DNA from: Gemmataceae bacterium
GTDB lineage: Bacteria; Planctomycetota; Planctomycetia; Gemmatales; Gemmataceae
Direction: 5' to 3'
DNA: 54,736 nt
NCBI GenBank assembly: GCA_022842245.1
Contig: JALHPZ010000037.1
Span: forward strand, 1 to 54,736
Below, in pieces: positions 17,936 through 25,525 of the stretch. Numbering within the stretch: position 1 is the stretch's first letter; every line of letters starts with the position of its first letter. The position numbers were made by a program, and so were the translations under genes. The notes beneath the pieces are model-generated. The model searched no databases. It saw nothing but the letters and a program-made list of their open reading frames with translations, and was not told where the DNA came from.

Positions 17936-18373
17936 TTAGGTACCGACTTTGGAGAGATTGAGGACGAACCAGGATTGTTCGGGCCGAAGACGCAATGTCT
18001 TGGCGGATCGCCACTCGAATTCCCGGAATGTAGCCGACCATTCATCGCCAACCGTGGCCGCGACCAAACCCCAGGGTTTGCGGGTGTCCTTGGGTTTCGG
18101 AAGGAACGGGATCAATTTCCGTTCCCAGTCGATCAGATCGATGGCGTCCGTCCGTAGCACGACGAAGTACATCGTCCAACTGGAGCGGCAATACACGAGT
18201 GGGACGCCGTGGTTCTCGAGCATGGAATCCAATCGCGCGACGGCGGATTCGACGGTCGCACGGTCGAGATCTTGCGGATTTCGAATCGCGATGGCGAGCA
18301 GTTGATCCGTCGCATCGCGCGGGAAGTCCCCGCGGACGAACCTTGGACGATCCAGTTTTCGAGGTGTCGCCAT
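17936..18373 (-). CDS. Unknown protein, candidate immunity protein
   Basis: The product has 145 residues, mixed alpha/beta in appearance and no signal or membrane segment. It begins MATPRKLDRPRFVRGDFPRD and contains VPLVYCRSSWTMYFVVLRTD and a late WSATFREFEW. I do not recognise the family. Its ATG sits 3 bases after the stop of the nucleotidyltransferase-like gene and its stop 25 bases before the nuclease gene. A small soluble gene wedged between two predicted toxins in such an operon is normally an immunity factor. Whether it protects against the gene before or the gene after is open. Position is the only evidence for this role. Confidence 0.6.
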   Translation of the reverse strand: MATPRKLDRPRFVRGDFPRDATDQLLAIAIRNPQDLDRATVESAVARLDSMLENHGVPLVYCRSSWTMYFVVLRTDAIDLIDWERKLIPFLPKPKDTRKPWGLVAATVGDEWSATFREFEWRSAKTLRLRPEQSWFVLNLSKVGT

Positions 18374-18376
18374 GGG

Positions 18377-19033
18377 TTATTGGACCAGTTTGGGGGGCTG
18401 GTTCGGCCGGATCTGGATTACAGGACCGCTCGACTGATCACTATCGCCGATTCGATTGCCCGCGCCGCCAGAAACTTCGCTGATCGCATCGGAAATCGCA
18501 CCGCGACTGTCGATGTCGGCTTGCCCGTCCGATCGGACATCGATGTCGCTGCGGGTGCCTTCGCCCTTTCCGACGGGTAAATCGGGTTTATCGATATTGC
18601 GGCCTTCGCCCCGCGCCCGACTGCCGACCACATCGATCGGCGTATTGTGCTTGTCCGCGATATCTTGAAGCTCCTTCAATTCCTTATCCGTCAGGGTTCC
18701 CGGGCCAAATACGCCTTGATTGGGGATCGCGGGCGTGGCGGGCGCGGCCGGAGCCGCAGGTGCATCGGGCACGGCGGGTGCCGCCGGCGCAGCCGGTGCC
18801 GCCTCGGTATTCGCCTGATTCGCGTAGGGGCATTCCCCGACCGTACAGGGTTTCGATGTGCTGAAGACCTGACTCACCGATTCCGCGATCGATTTCACGC
18901 CGTTCGCCAGGGCTTTGCCGGCCTGCTCGTTCGCTTTCCGCCCCGCCGGCGTCATCATGTTCGCGGTGTAGGCAATCGCCGCCGCCGCCGCTGCGAGAAG
19001 TCCGAGAGCTGGCAACGCGATCACAGCAGCCAT
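18377..19033 (-). CDS. Membrane-anchored putative toxin with nucleotidyltransferase-like C-terminus
   Basis: The protein has 218 residues. Residues 1-25 form a hydrophobic Ala/Leu-rich helix; 26-60 are amphipathic; CTVGECPY (63-70) has a Cys pair; 72-104 is an Ala/Pro linker. The C-terminal domain reads PIDVVGSRARG (132-142) and then RSDIDV (161-166) and ADID (172-175), ending in IQIRPNQPP. GSRAxG followed by S-D-I-D is the hallmark of minimal nucleotidyltransferase folds, also used by polymorphic toxins that end in a similar xIxxRPxxPP tail. The loop between GS and DID is longer than usual (about 24 residues). It is followed by a candidate immunity gene. ATG 19033 is used; a GTG at 19042 is possible. 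Confidence 0.6.
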   Translation of the reverse strand: MAAVIALPALGLLAAAAAAIAYTANMMTPAGRKANEQAGKALANGVKSIAESVSQVFSTSKPCTVGECPYANQANTEAAPAAPAAPAVPDAPAAPAAPATPAIPNQGVFGPGTLTDKELKELQDIADKHNTPIDVVGSRARGEGRNIDKPDLPVGKGEGTRSDIDVRSDGQADIDSRGAISDAISEVSGGAGNRIGDSDQSSGPVIQIRPNQPPKLVQ

Positions 19034-19090
19034 GATAGACACCGAGATATTGGCACGATCGGACCTTCACATCGTCGATCGTCGATCGTC

Positions 19091-19435
19091 CTAATGGTCT
19101 AATTTCGTCCCGACTTCGCGGAGTAACCGGTCGAGTTTTTTCGTCATGCTCCAGTCCGTCGACGCGAGATATTCGTCCACCGCGGGCTGTTTGTCGAAAT
19201 TGCGGCCGGCGATCATCCAGAGCGTCGTGAATCGAACGATATCGTCGCTCGATTCGATCCCGCGTTCGTTCGCCCGGCGGTGCGAGGCCTCGATCTCGAG
19301 CATCACGTCCGCCTTCGGGCGCGGAGTGATGGAATCGGGAATCCGCTGCGCGAGGTAGCCATAGATCTCCTCGTGATAGCGCCGGCGGAAATCGCGGTCC
19401 AAGGCGGAGAACGAATCTTCGCGAATCTCCAACAT
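19091..19435 (-). CDS. Small adaptor-like protein linked to DUF4123 in spike operons
   Basis: The product is 114 residues, highly charged and helical. It opens MLEIREDSFSALDRDFRRRY and continues with a RRANERGIESSDDIVRFTTL segment and FDKQPAVDEYLAS. The pattern, with an MLxIRxxxxxAL start, a middle RAxxxGIxxxxDVxxFxxL helix and a final FDxxPxxxxxL, is one I associate with a small conserved protein beside DUF4123 in vgrG/PAAR operons of myxobacteria and planctomycetes. Its function is unknown; a structural or cargo-loading partner is likely. The ATG lies 2 bases after the stop of the FHA-DUF4123 gene, so the two are translated together. Confidence 0.6.
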   Translation of the reverse strand: MLEIREDSFSALDRDFRRRYHEEIYGYLAQRIPDSITPRPKADVMLEIEASHRRANERGIESSDDIVRFTTLWMIAGRNFDKQPAVDEYLASTDWSMTKKLDRLLREVGTKLDH

Positions 19436-19437
19436 CG

Positions 19438-20394
19438 CTAAGCCCCCTCTTCCAGCCTCACTTTCCGCCAGTCACGGTAGCTGGCGCCGAATTCCAGCAA
19501 CTCTTCCTCGTCGCTGCTCTCGGCGAGATAGCGCTCGACCGGGCCGACGAACCGCGCCATCTCGTCCGCCGAGCAGGTCGGCATGTAGGTGCGCAGCACG
19601 CGCGGGTCGTAGTAGCGGAAGCAGACCTGCCGACCGTCGGGCAGCTTCGCCAGCAGGAACTGCCGCAGGTGCCGGCGCAACTCGGCGAACGGAAGCCGGC
19701 AGGTCAGGTAGACGCCCCAACTCTTGCCCCAGCCATCGCGCACCAGATCCTCGAGGAACACGTGATCGGGCGGCAGTTTGGCGAGCCACGGTCCGAAGGT
19801 CGCGAGGTCTTCGCCGTCGCGCTCTTCGTACAGGCTGCCATGTTCCACCCCAGAATCCTTCAGTCGGAGCAGGATGTCGGGGTCGCGGGCGGCGTCCAGC
19901 ACAGCAAACAGACCGATCTGCTTGCGCAAATGCGCGTGCACGGCGGACTGCCGATCCGTCAGCGGCGGTCGCTCGCGGGCGGGTTCGGCGGGGGCCGCCA
20001 CCGCCGGCGAGGCTTCCGGTGCGGCGGGTCCGGGTACGAAGATCGTCGATTCGGATGGCATGTCCGACGGCATCAGCGGTGTCGCGCGGATGTCGCCGAC
20101 CACCTCGACCCCGAAGACCGTGCGACCGGCGCGAATTTCATCGCCATTCCGCAGCGCGGCCACGTCCGCGATCTTGTTCCCGTTCAACTGCGTGCCGAAC
20201 TTGCTGCCCAGATCCCGAAGCAGGCACACCGAACCATCGCATTCGACCGAGAAGTGCTGGTTCGAAAGCATCGGATCGTCGGCGACGCGCACGTCGGACG
20301 GTGGCTGCCGGCCGATGCGGCGCGACTCGCCCGGCGGAACGGGAATCCTCTTCCCGGCCGCGTCCCCACTTCGAACCACCAGCGCGAATTCCAT
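19438..20394 (-). CDS. FHA domain fused to a DUF4123 effector-loading adaptor
   Basis: The protein has 318 residues. Residues 1-95 are an FHA domain: a GRQPPSD turn, SNQHF, LRDLGSKFGTQLNG and GDEIRAG. A Pro/Ala linker follows, then a DUF4123 domain from about residue 145, with IGLFAVLDAARDPDILLRL, LPPDHVFLEDLV, SWGVYL, RHLRQFL and the typical FRYYDPRVL and SADEMARFVGPV segments. DUF4123 proteins are chaperones that load effectors onto VgrG or PAAR. The FHA fusion implies that loading may depend on threonine phosphorylation (inference). ATG 20394 is preferred over GTG 20400 because GGGGG precedes it at good spacing. It lies between the PAAR gene and the small adaptor gene. Confidence 0.85.
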   Translation of the reverse strand: MEFALVVRSGDAAGKRIPVPPGESRRIGRQPPSDVRVADDPMLSNQHFSVECDGSVCLLRDLGSKFGTQLNGNKIADVAALRNGDEIRAGRTVFGVEVVGDIRATPLMPSDMPSESTIFVPGPAAPEASPAVAAPAEPARERPPLTDRQSAVHAHLRKQIGLFAVLDAARDPDILLRLKDSGVEHGSLYEERDGEDLATFGPWLAKLPPDHVFLEDLVRDGWGKSWGVYLTCRLPFAELRRHLRQFLLAKLPDGRQVCFRYYDPRVLRTYMPTCSADEMARFVGPVERYLAESSDEEELLEFGASYRDWRKVRLEEGA

Positions 20395-20434
20395 GATCAC
20401 CCCCGCGCCGGGCGCGGGCTTCGAGTCGGACGCG

Positions 20435-20845
20435 TCATTGGCCCGCCTTCATCTTTTCGCAGATCTCGCAGAACGGCGCGCCGGTCTTGGCCGCGGCGAC
20501 CATCGCCCCGCCCTGGGGTCCACCACCGCCGCCGCCGGCACCGCCCCCGCCGGTCTCGCCGATCATCACCGTGGGGAAGCCCACGACGATGACGCCGCCG
20601 TGCGCCGTGTTGTCACCAAGGCGCGCCGCGGGCAGGCCACCGATCATCACGCCGGCGCTTCCCTTGGCGATCACGTCTGGAGGGCCGACGCAGGTGGCCA
20701 TGTCAGAGACGCGCGCCGCCGGCATCATGCCGATCAACACCGTCGGGCAGCCCGGCGGCAGGATCGGGCCGCCGACGTGCGGCACGGGGCCGGGGTTCAC
20801 CATCGGGCAGGTATGCATGTCGCCGACACGCGCCGCCGGGGGCAT
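20435..20845 (-). CDS. PAAR-domain spike-tip protein
   Basis: The product has 136 residues and starts MPPAARVGDMHTCPMVNPGP, with PHVGGPIL, then MPAARVSDMATCVGPPD and LPAARLGDNTAHGG. These repeated PAAR-type turns with His and Cys make the zinc-stabilised cone that caps VgrG. A Gly-rich stretch (about 100-113) and a short tail with CEIC extend it. There is no attached toxin domain, so cargo is likely carried by the separate downstream proteins. The start lies 10 bases after the vgrG stop, as in most spike operons. Confidence 0.92.
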   Translation of the reverse strand: MPPAARVGDMHTCPMVNPGPVPHVGGPILPPGCPTVLIGMMPAARVSDMATCVGPPDVIAKGSAGVMIGGLPAARLGDNTAHGGVIVVGFPTVMIGETGGGGAGGGGGGPQGGAMVAAAKTGAPFCEICEKMKAGQ

Positions 20846-20855
20846 GGGCGATCTC

Positions 20856-23375
20856 CTAGTTGCAGGACTTGTTGCCGGTCACCGCCAGGTCGGCGTCGGT
20901 GGGCTTGGTCGGCTTCGCGTCCACGGCGTCCTTCGCGTCGGCGGCGTCGACGGCCTTCGCGGCCTTCGACGGGTCCTGCGGGCTGGCGCCGGGGCCGGCA
21001 CCGGCCGCGCCCCCGCTGTTGATCAGCACCATCGTCCCCTGGATCGCCACGCCCGCCGGCGTAATGCTCACGAACCCACCCGCGCCCTTGAGCGTGACCA
21101 TCGGCGCCTCCAGCACCAGATTCGCGCCGGCTTTCAGGTGCATCACCGCACCGGCCTCCGCGGCAAAGTTGCTCGCCGACTTGTGGTCGAATTTGGCCGC
21201 CGATTCGGAGATGCCCCCGGACACCTTCGACTTCTGGTCGCCGCCGATGCTTAGATCCGCACCGCCGCCGACCGTCACCGTGTACTTCCCGCCGACGTGC
21301 AGGTCGTACGTCGCGTCGTACAGTTCCTTCACCGCCTGCTTCACGTGCAGGTCCAGCGTCTGGTCGAACAACTGCTTGACCGCCTGCTTCACGTGCAGGT
21401 CGTACGTCTCGTCGAAGAGTTCCTTGACGGCCTTCTTTACGTGCAGGTCGTACGTATCGTCGATCAGTTCCTGCTTGGTCTTCTTGATGTGGATGTCGAC
21501 GTTCCCGTCTCCGTCGCCCCCGCCGACCAGGAGCTTCAGGTCGCCGCCGACGTGCTCGTCCTTGTGCCGGTGCACCTTGAGGTGCTGGTCGATCGCCACT
21601 TCCTCGAACTGGCTTCCCTTCTTGGTTTCGCCGCTGGCGTCGCCCTTGTGGTCGTTCTCGAGATAGAAGCCGACGCGCAGGTGGCGGTTGTTGCCGATGC
21701 GCTCGAAACTGTCGTTGCGCACCCGCTCGTCCATGTTCCGCTGCGCGTGGATGTAGACCTGTTCCTTGCCCGCCTTGTCTTCGAACCGCAGTTCGTTGTA
21801 ACCCACGCCGCCCATCGACGAGTTCGTGCGAATGTAGCTTTTCGTCTTTTCGTCGGGCAGGGTGTAGCGCGGCATCTGGTCCGGGTTGTACACGCAGCCC
21901 ACGCACAACGGCTGGTCCGGGTCCCCTTCGAGGAAGTCGACCACCACTTCCTGACCGATCCGCGGGATGGACAGCGCGCCCCAGAACCGGCCGGCGGAGA
22001 TCTGCGCCACGCGGACCCAGCACGAGCTGTCCGCGTTGTTCTTCCCCTCGCGATCCCAGTGGAACTGGACCTTGATCCGGCCATACTTGTCCGTGAAGAT
22101 TTCCTCGCCCGCGGGGCCGACGACCACAGCCGTCTGGGTCCCCGAAACGACCGGCTTCGCGGCCGAGCGGGCCGGGCGGTACGGCAGGTCCGCCGGCAGC
22201 GCCGTGAACACGTTCGTGTAACTGAACCCCTCGCCCTCGCCGGCGACGCCGCTGCGATAGTTCGCCGGCACGCGGATGGCGTGCTGCACCGTCGTCACGA
22301 TGTATTCGCCCTCCGCCTTGATCGGCGTGGCGACGAGGTCCTTGGGACGCGTCGCGAGGGCGAACTTGAAGCCGCTCGTCATCTGCCGCGCCGTCGCGCT
22401 GCCCTGAATCCGCACCGCCGACGAGGCCACCTGCTGCATCCGCAGGTCCACCGTCCGCTTGGAGTCCGGGCTGATCTTCTTCAGTTCCGCCGCCTGCGGC
22501 GAACCGCCCGCGTCGATCCCGTCGAACCGCTGGGCGTACTCGCCCGGCCAGTCGTAGATCTCCAGCTTGGTGTTGTCCCCCACCTTCAGCTTGTGCTCGA
22601 TCTGGCCGATCTTCACCGAATCCGTTACCGTCTTGTCCGCGTCGTTCTTCTGGTGGGGCAGCTCGAACGTGTGGTCCCAGAGCGTGAATTTACCGGAGGT
22701 ATGATCCTGCACCTTGGTCAGTTCGGCGATGTGGTCCTCGTCGCCGGAAGCTTCCTCGTTCACGTTCTTGTAGATGATCGTCGTCTGCCCCGGCACCGGG
22801 GGATGCACCTGCGGCGTGTTCCCCAGCACCATCGTGTGCTTGCCCGCCGCGTGCTTGAAGAAGTAGAAGATGCCTTCCTCTTCCATCAGCCGGCTGGCGA
22901 AGTTGTAATCGCTCTCCCGGTACTGCACGCAGAAGTCGCGCTTCTCGAACGTGCCGGAAATCTGATACTCCACGTCCATCCCGGCGAACACCTTCTTGAG
23001 GATGTCCGGCACGGTGATGTGCTGGAAGATGCGGCTGGTCGCGCGTTTGGTCAGGAGCCAGAATTGCGGGACGAGTTCGAGCTGGTAGTCGGTGAAGTCG
23101 GCGTCGCTCTCGGCCTGGACGGCACGCACGCACACGCCATGGAACCACCGCTTCTGCTTCTTGGGCATCTCCAGTTCGAGCGAGACCGGCTGCCCCATCA
23201 GCTTGTCGAACGGCACCGCCGTGGTCCGCGCGGCCTTCACGTCCACGGTGAACTGGAAGAGCTGCGAAATCCCCTCCGAGCCGTAGAAGCCCACGGCCAG
23301 GAGCGCATCCTTGCCCAGCGGCGTGGAAATCTGCAGCGGACGAGCCGCCTGGGTGTACTGCGTCGCCATACCCAT
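20856..23375 (-). CDS. vgrG: VgrG/TssI spike protein with extended repeat shaft
   Basis: The 839-residue protein is the trimeric membrane-piercing spike of contractile injection machines. The gp27-like part occupies about 1-390 (RPLQISTPLGKDALLAVGF; the RESDYNFASRLMEEEGIFYF signature). The gp5-like OB region follows, with DKYGRIKVQFHWDREGKNN, SSCWVRVAQ and GALSIPRIGQEVVVDFLEGD. The C-terminal beta-helix contains four 16-residue repeats (about 631-694). The last 120 residues end with MVTLKGAGGFVSITPAGV-type strands and a short disordered tail. It heads the operon for PAAR, adaptor and two toxins. No sheath, tube or baseplate genes are in the window, so it may work with a machine encoded elsewhere. 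ATGs at 23375 and 23369 are both possible. Confidence 0.95.
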   Translation of the reverse strand: MGMATQYTQAARPLQISTPLGKDALLAVGFYGSEGISQLFQFTVDVKAARTTAVPFDKLMGQPVSLELEMPKKQKRWFHGVCVRAVQAESDADFTDYQLELVPQFWLLTKRATSRIFQHITVPDILKKVFAGMDVEYQISGTFEKRDFCVQYRESDYNFASRLMEEEGIFYFFKHAAGKHTMVLGNTPQVHPPVPGQTTIIYKNVNEEASGDEDHIAELTKVQDHTSGKFTLWDHTFELPHQKNDADKTVTDSVKIGQIEHKLKVGDNTKLEIYDWPGEYAQRFDGIDAGGSPQAAELKKISPDSKRTVDLRMQQVASSAVRIQGSATARQMTSGFKFALATRPKDLVATPIKAEGEYIVTTVQHAIRVPANYRSGVAGEGEGFSYTNVFTALPADLPYRPARSAAKPVVSGTQTAVVVGPAGEEIFTDKYGRIKVQFHWDREGKNNADSSCWVRVAQISAGRFWGALSIPRIGQEVVVDFLEGDPDQPLCVGCVYNPDQMPRYTLPDEKTKSYIRTNSSMGGVGYNELRFEDKAGKEQVYIHAQRNMDERVRNDSFERIGNNRHLRVGFYLENDHKGDASGETKKGSQFEEVAIDQHLKVHRHKDEHVGGDLKLLVGGGDGDGNVDIHIKKTKQELIDDTYDLHVKKAVKELFDETYDLHVKQAVKQLFDQTLDLHVKQAVKELYDATYDLHVGGKYTVTVGGGADLSIGGDQKSKVSGGISESAAKFDHKSASNFAAEAGAVMHLKAGANLVLEAPMVTLKGAGGFVSITPAGVAIQGTMVLINSGGAAGAGPGASPQDPSKAAKAVDAADAKDAVDAKPTKPTDADLAVTGNKSCN
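21295..21486 (-). repeat. Four 48-bp tandem repeats inside vgrG
   Basis: ACGTGCAGGTC recurs at 21295, 21343, 21391 and 21439, exactly 48 bases apart. Each unit encodes 16 residues of the form KELFDETYDLHVKQAV; the units read ELIDDTYDLHVKKAV, ELFDETYDLHVKQAV, QLFDQTLDLHVKQAV and ELYDATYDLHVGG. A degenerate fifth unit (VDIHIKKTKQ) lies upstream. The period suits one turn of a gp5-type triple-stranded helix, so this is a length-variable shaft. Confidence 0.85.
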
Positions 23376-23689
23376 CTCGCGAGAGCGAACAACGGGGCGG
23401 ATGTGTCCGGGAATACGGACCGGTCGCCGTCCCGGTTGCGGGGCAGTCCAATTCTAATCGGAGTACGTCGTTGAGCAAGCCGGCGGATTCATCCAATCCG
23501 TGAAACCGGAACAACCCGGAAATCTGCGGGAACCGAAATCCCCTTCAAGATCGGCAAGCCCGCGAGTCGAGATAGTATCCGTGGAGTCGGTACAACCGGT
23601 AAGACCGCGAACCTGCGACCGGTCGCCGCCTCCCGACAAACCAGCCAAACCGGGTCGTTTCCAACGGCTCTTTCCGAAGGGGTTCCGCG
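23376..23689. promoter_or_regulatory. Divergent intergenic region with two direct repeats
   Basis: This 314-base region separates the vgrG operon from the secreted HEAT-like gene and holds no gene. Two imperfect direct repeats of about 39 bases lie at 23496-23534 and 23577-23615, 81 bases apart. Both begin ATCCGTG and contain a C(G/C)GG-ACAACC core, followed by a GCGxGAAC-like end. Spacing of nearly eight helical turns and position upstream of the plus-strand gene suggest a regulator binding site or repeated element. No convincing -35/-10 pair was found. Confidence 0.35.
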
Positions 23690-25390
23690 ATGAAAGCCGC
23701 CAAACTGCTGATCTCCGCGGCCGCGTCGGCCGTCTTGGCCGGGTCGGCCGACGCCCAGTTCCTTCGCGGCGGCGCCCCCGCACCCGCCGCCCTGCCCAGC
23801 ACGCTCTCCGGAGCGTCGCCGGTCCTCAACGGCGTCGCACCGCCCCCGCCCCTCGGCCTCGGCGTCGGACCCGGCGCCCAGCTCCCCGGTGGCATGAACA
23901 CCATCTGGGCACGCCTCGGTATTTCCCAGGAACAGCGCGAATTCTGCCGCCGCAAGATCTGCCGCACCCCCGCCGGCCAGCTCATCGGCCGACTCATGGC
24001 GCCCGTCACCGCCTTCTCCGGCGGCGTCATCCCGCCCTTCTGCCCCACCGTTCCCAGCGTCGCCGAACTGCTCGATCCCGGACCGGTCGGAGCCGCCTCC
24101 AAGGCCAAGCTCGACCGCGCCGGCGCCGAAGAACGCATGAAGGCCGTCAAGTACCTCGGTACCCTCGACTGCCACTACTGGCCCGAAGCCGAAGAGGCCC
24201 TCATCGCCGCCCTCCGCGCCGACCGCAACGAGTGCGTCCGCTATGAGGCCGCCGTCGCCCTCTCCAAGGGCTGCTGCTGCACCTGCAAGGTGATCGTCGC
24301 CCTCAGCCATGTCGTCTCGTGCTCGGACGCCGACGGCCACCCCTACGAGAAATCGGCCCGCGTCCGCGCCGTCGCCGCCCATGCCCTCGACCGTTGCATG
24401 GCCAACTGCAACTGCGCCACCCCGGGCCTGCCGTGCCTGCCCGTGTTGGAAAACGCCGAAGAGAAGCCCAAGGAGAAGGAAAAGACTCCGCCGGCGATCG
24501 AGAAGGGCAAGACCGAACAGGGCAAGGACGAGAAGAAGGACGACAAGAAGGATGAGAAGAAGCCGATGGCCAAGCTCGGCGATCCGGATTACCCGAAAGA
24601 ATACTACGCCGCCGTTGCCCGGCTCCCCCGCGAACAGGTCGGCGCCTTCGGACGCAAGGCCCTCGAAATCGGGGCGAACATCGGCTACACCGTCGTCGGC
24701 GAGATCAACGCCCGCGACTACGCCGCCGCCGGTCTCACCGCCTCCAACGACGGTCAGTCGTCCGGTGCCAAGCCCAAGACCATCATGGAACTGCTGACCT
24801 GGAAGGACTCCGGCGCCTCCATCAGCAAGCCGCTCGTCGGACCGCCGCCGGCCTACGCGGGTGCCTCCGCCACCGTCGTCGCCGCGCAACCCGCCGAGAA
24901 GCTCGTACCGGTACCTGTCCCCACCACTTCGACGGCCGCGACGAACGCGATGCCCCCCGCGTTTCTCGCGAGCCAGTCGAAGTCGGCCCCGACGGCCGCC
25001 CCGGTGGTGACGATGCCCTCGTCCGGCACCGCCGCGACCCGGACCGCCCCGGCACCCCTCAAGGTGCCCGTCGTGTCGACGCCCACGACGCCGGCCAAGC
25101 CGATCGCCACGACGAAGACCCCCGTGCCGGTCACGACGACCTCGAACCCGATGTCCAATCCGATGCCGGCCCCGCGACCGGTCGCACCGGCTCCGAAGGC
25201 CACGCCGGCTCCGTCGCCAATCGCCATCCCGACCGCGCCGACCCTCACCATCCCGCCCGCGCCGGCCGCCCTGCCGACGCCGAAGCTGCCCACCAGCAAG
25301 GCGAACGACCTGCCCCCGGTCGAGAAGCTCGCCCCCACCGTGGTGATCCCGCTCGTCGACGGTCTCCCGCCGGTCGAGAAGGTGAAGTAA
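23690..25390 (+). CDS. Secreted HEAT-repeat-like protein with low-complexity tail
   Basis: The protein has 566 residues. A signal peptide (MKAAKLLISAAASAVLAGSA with cleavage near ADA-Q) is followed by a Pro/Gly-rich segment and a helical part (about 140-250). There ERMKAVKYLGTLDCHYWPEA and VRYEAAVALSKGCCCTCKVI look like HEAT repeats, the second rich in Cys. A Lys/Glu/Asp cluster (about 258-300) and a 200-residue Thr/Pro/Ala tail follow, ending in two PPVEK motifs (LPPVEKL, LPPVEKV). This mix is common in exported planctomycete proteins of unknown function; a cell-envelope scaffold is plausible. The ATG follows GGGGTTCCGCG. The Cys-rich HEAT unit could bind metal or form disulfides outside the cytosol. 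Confidence 0.75.
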   Translation: MKAAKLLISAAASAVLAGSADAQFLRGGAPAPAALPSTLSGASPVLNGVAPPPPLGLGVGPGAQLPGGMNTIWARLGISQEQREFCRRKICRTPAGQLIGRLMAPVTAFSGGVIPPFCPTVPSVAELLDPGPVGAASKAKLDRAGAEERMKAVKYLGTLDCHYWPEAEEALIAALRADRNECVRYEAAVALSKGCCCTCKVIVALSHVVSCSDADGHPYEKSARVRAVAAHALDRCMANCNCATPGLPCLPVLENAEEKPKEKEKTPPAIEKGKTEQGKDEKKDDKKDEKKPMAKLGDPDYPKEYYAAVARLPREQVGAFGRKALEIGANIGYTVVGEINARDYAAAGLTASNDGQSSGAKPKTIMELLTWKDSGASISKPLVGPPPAYAGASATVVAAQPAEKLVPVPVPTTSTAATNAMPPAFLASQSKSAPTAAPVVTMPSSGTAATRTAPAPLKVPVVSTPTTPAKPIATTKTPVPVTTTSNPMSNPMPAPRPVAPAPKATPAPSPIAIPTAPTLTIPPAPAALPTPKLPTSKANDLPPVEKLAPTVVIPLVDGLPPVEKVK

Positions 25391-25525
25391 GCCGATCCGG
25401 ATGACACGCGAATCGGGAGTCGATCCACTTGGATCGGCTCCTGATCTTCGTTTCCATCCCAATGATCGGCGATGAATTCGTGACCGGGCGTCCCCTGCGG
25501 ATGTCCCCGTCGCGAGGTCTCCGCC

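Noticed and set aside
16873..23375. A complete type VI secretion or extracellular injection locus
   Set aside because: Only spike, tip, adaptors and cargo are present; no sheath, tube, baseplate, membrane complex or ATPase gene is in the window.
21297..23474. A 725-codon plus-strand open frame antisense to vgrG
   Set aside because: Composition (Val/Arg/His/Leu) is that of an antisense shadow; VgrG on the other strand has clear domains and repeats.
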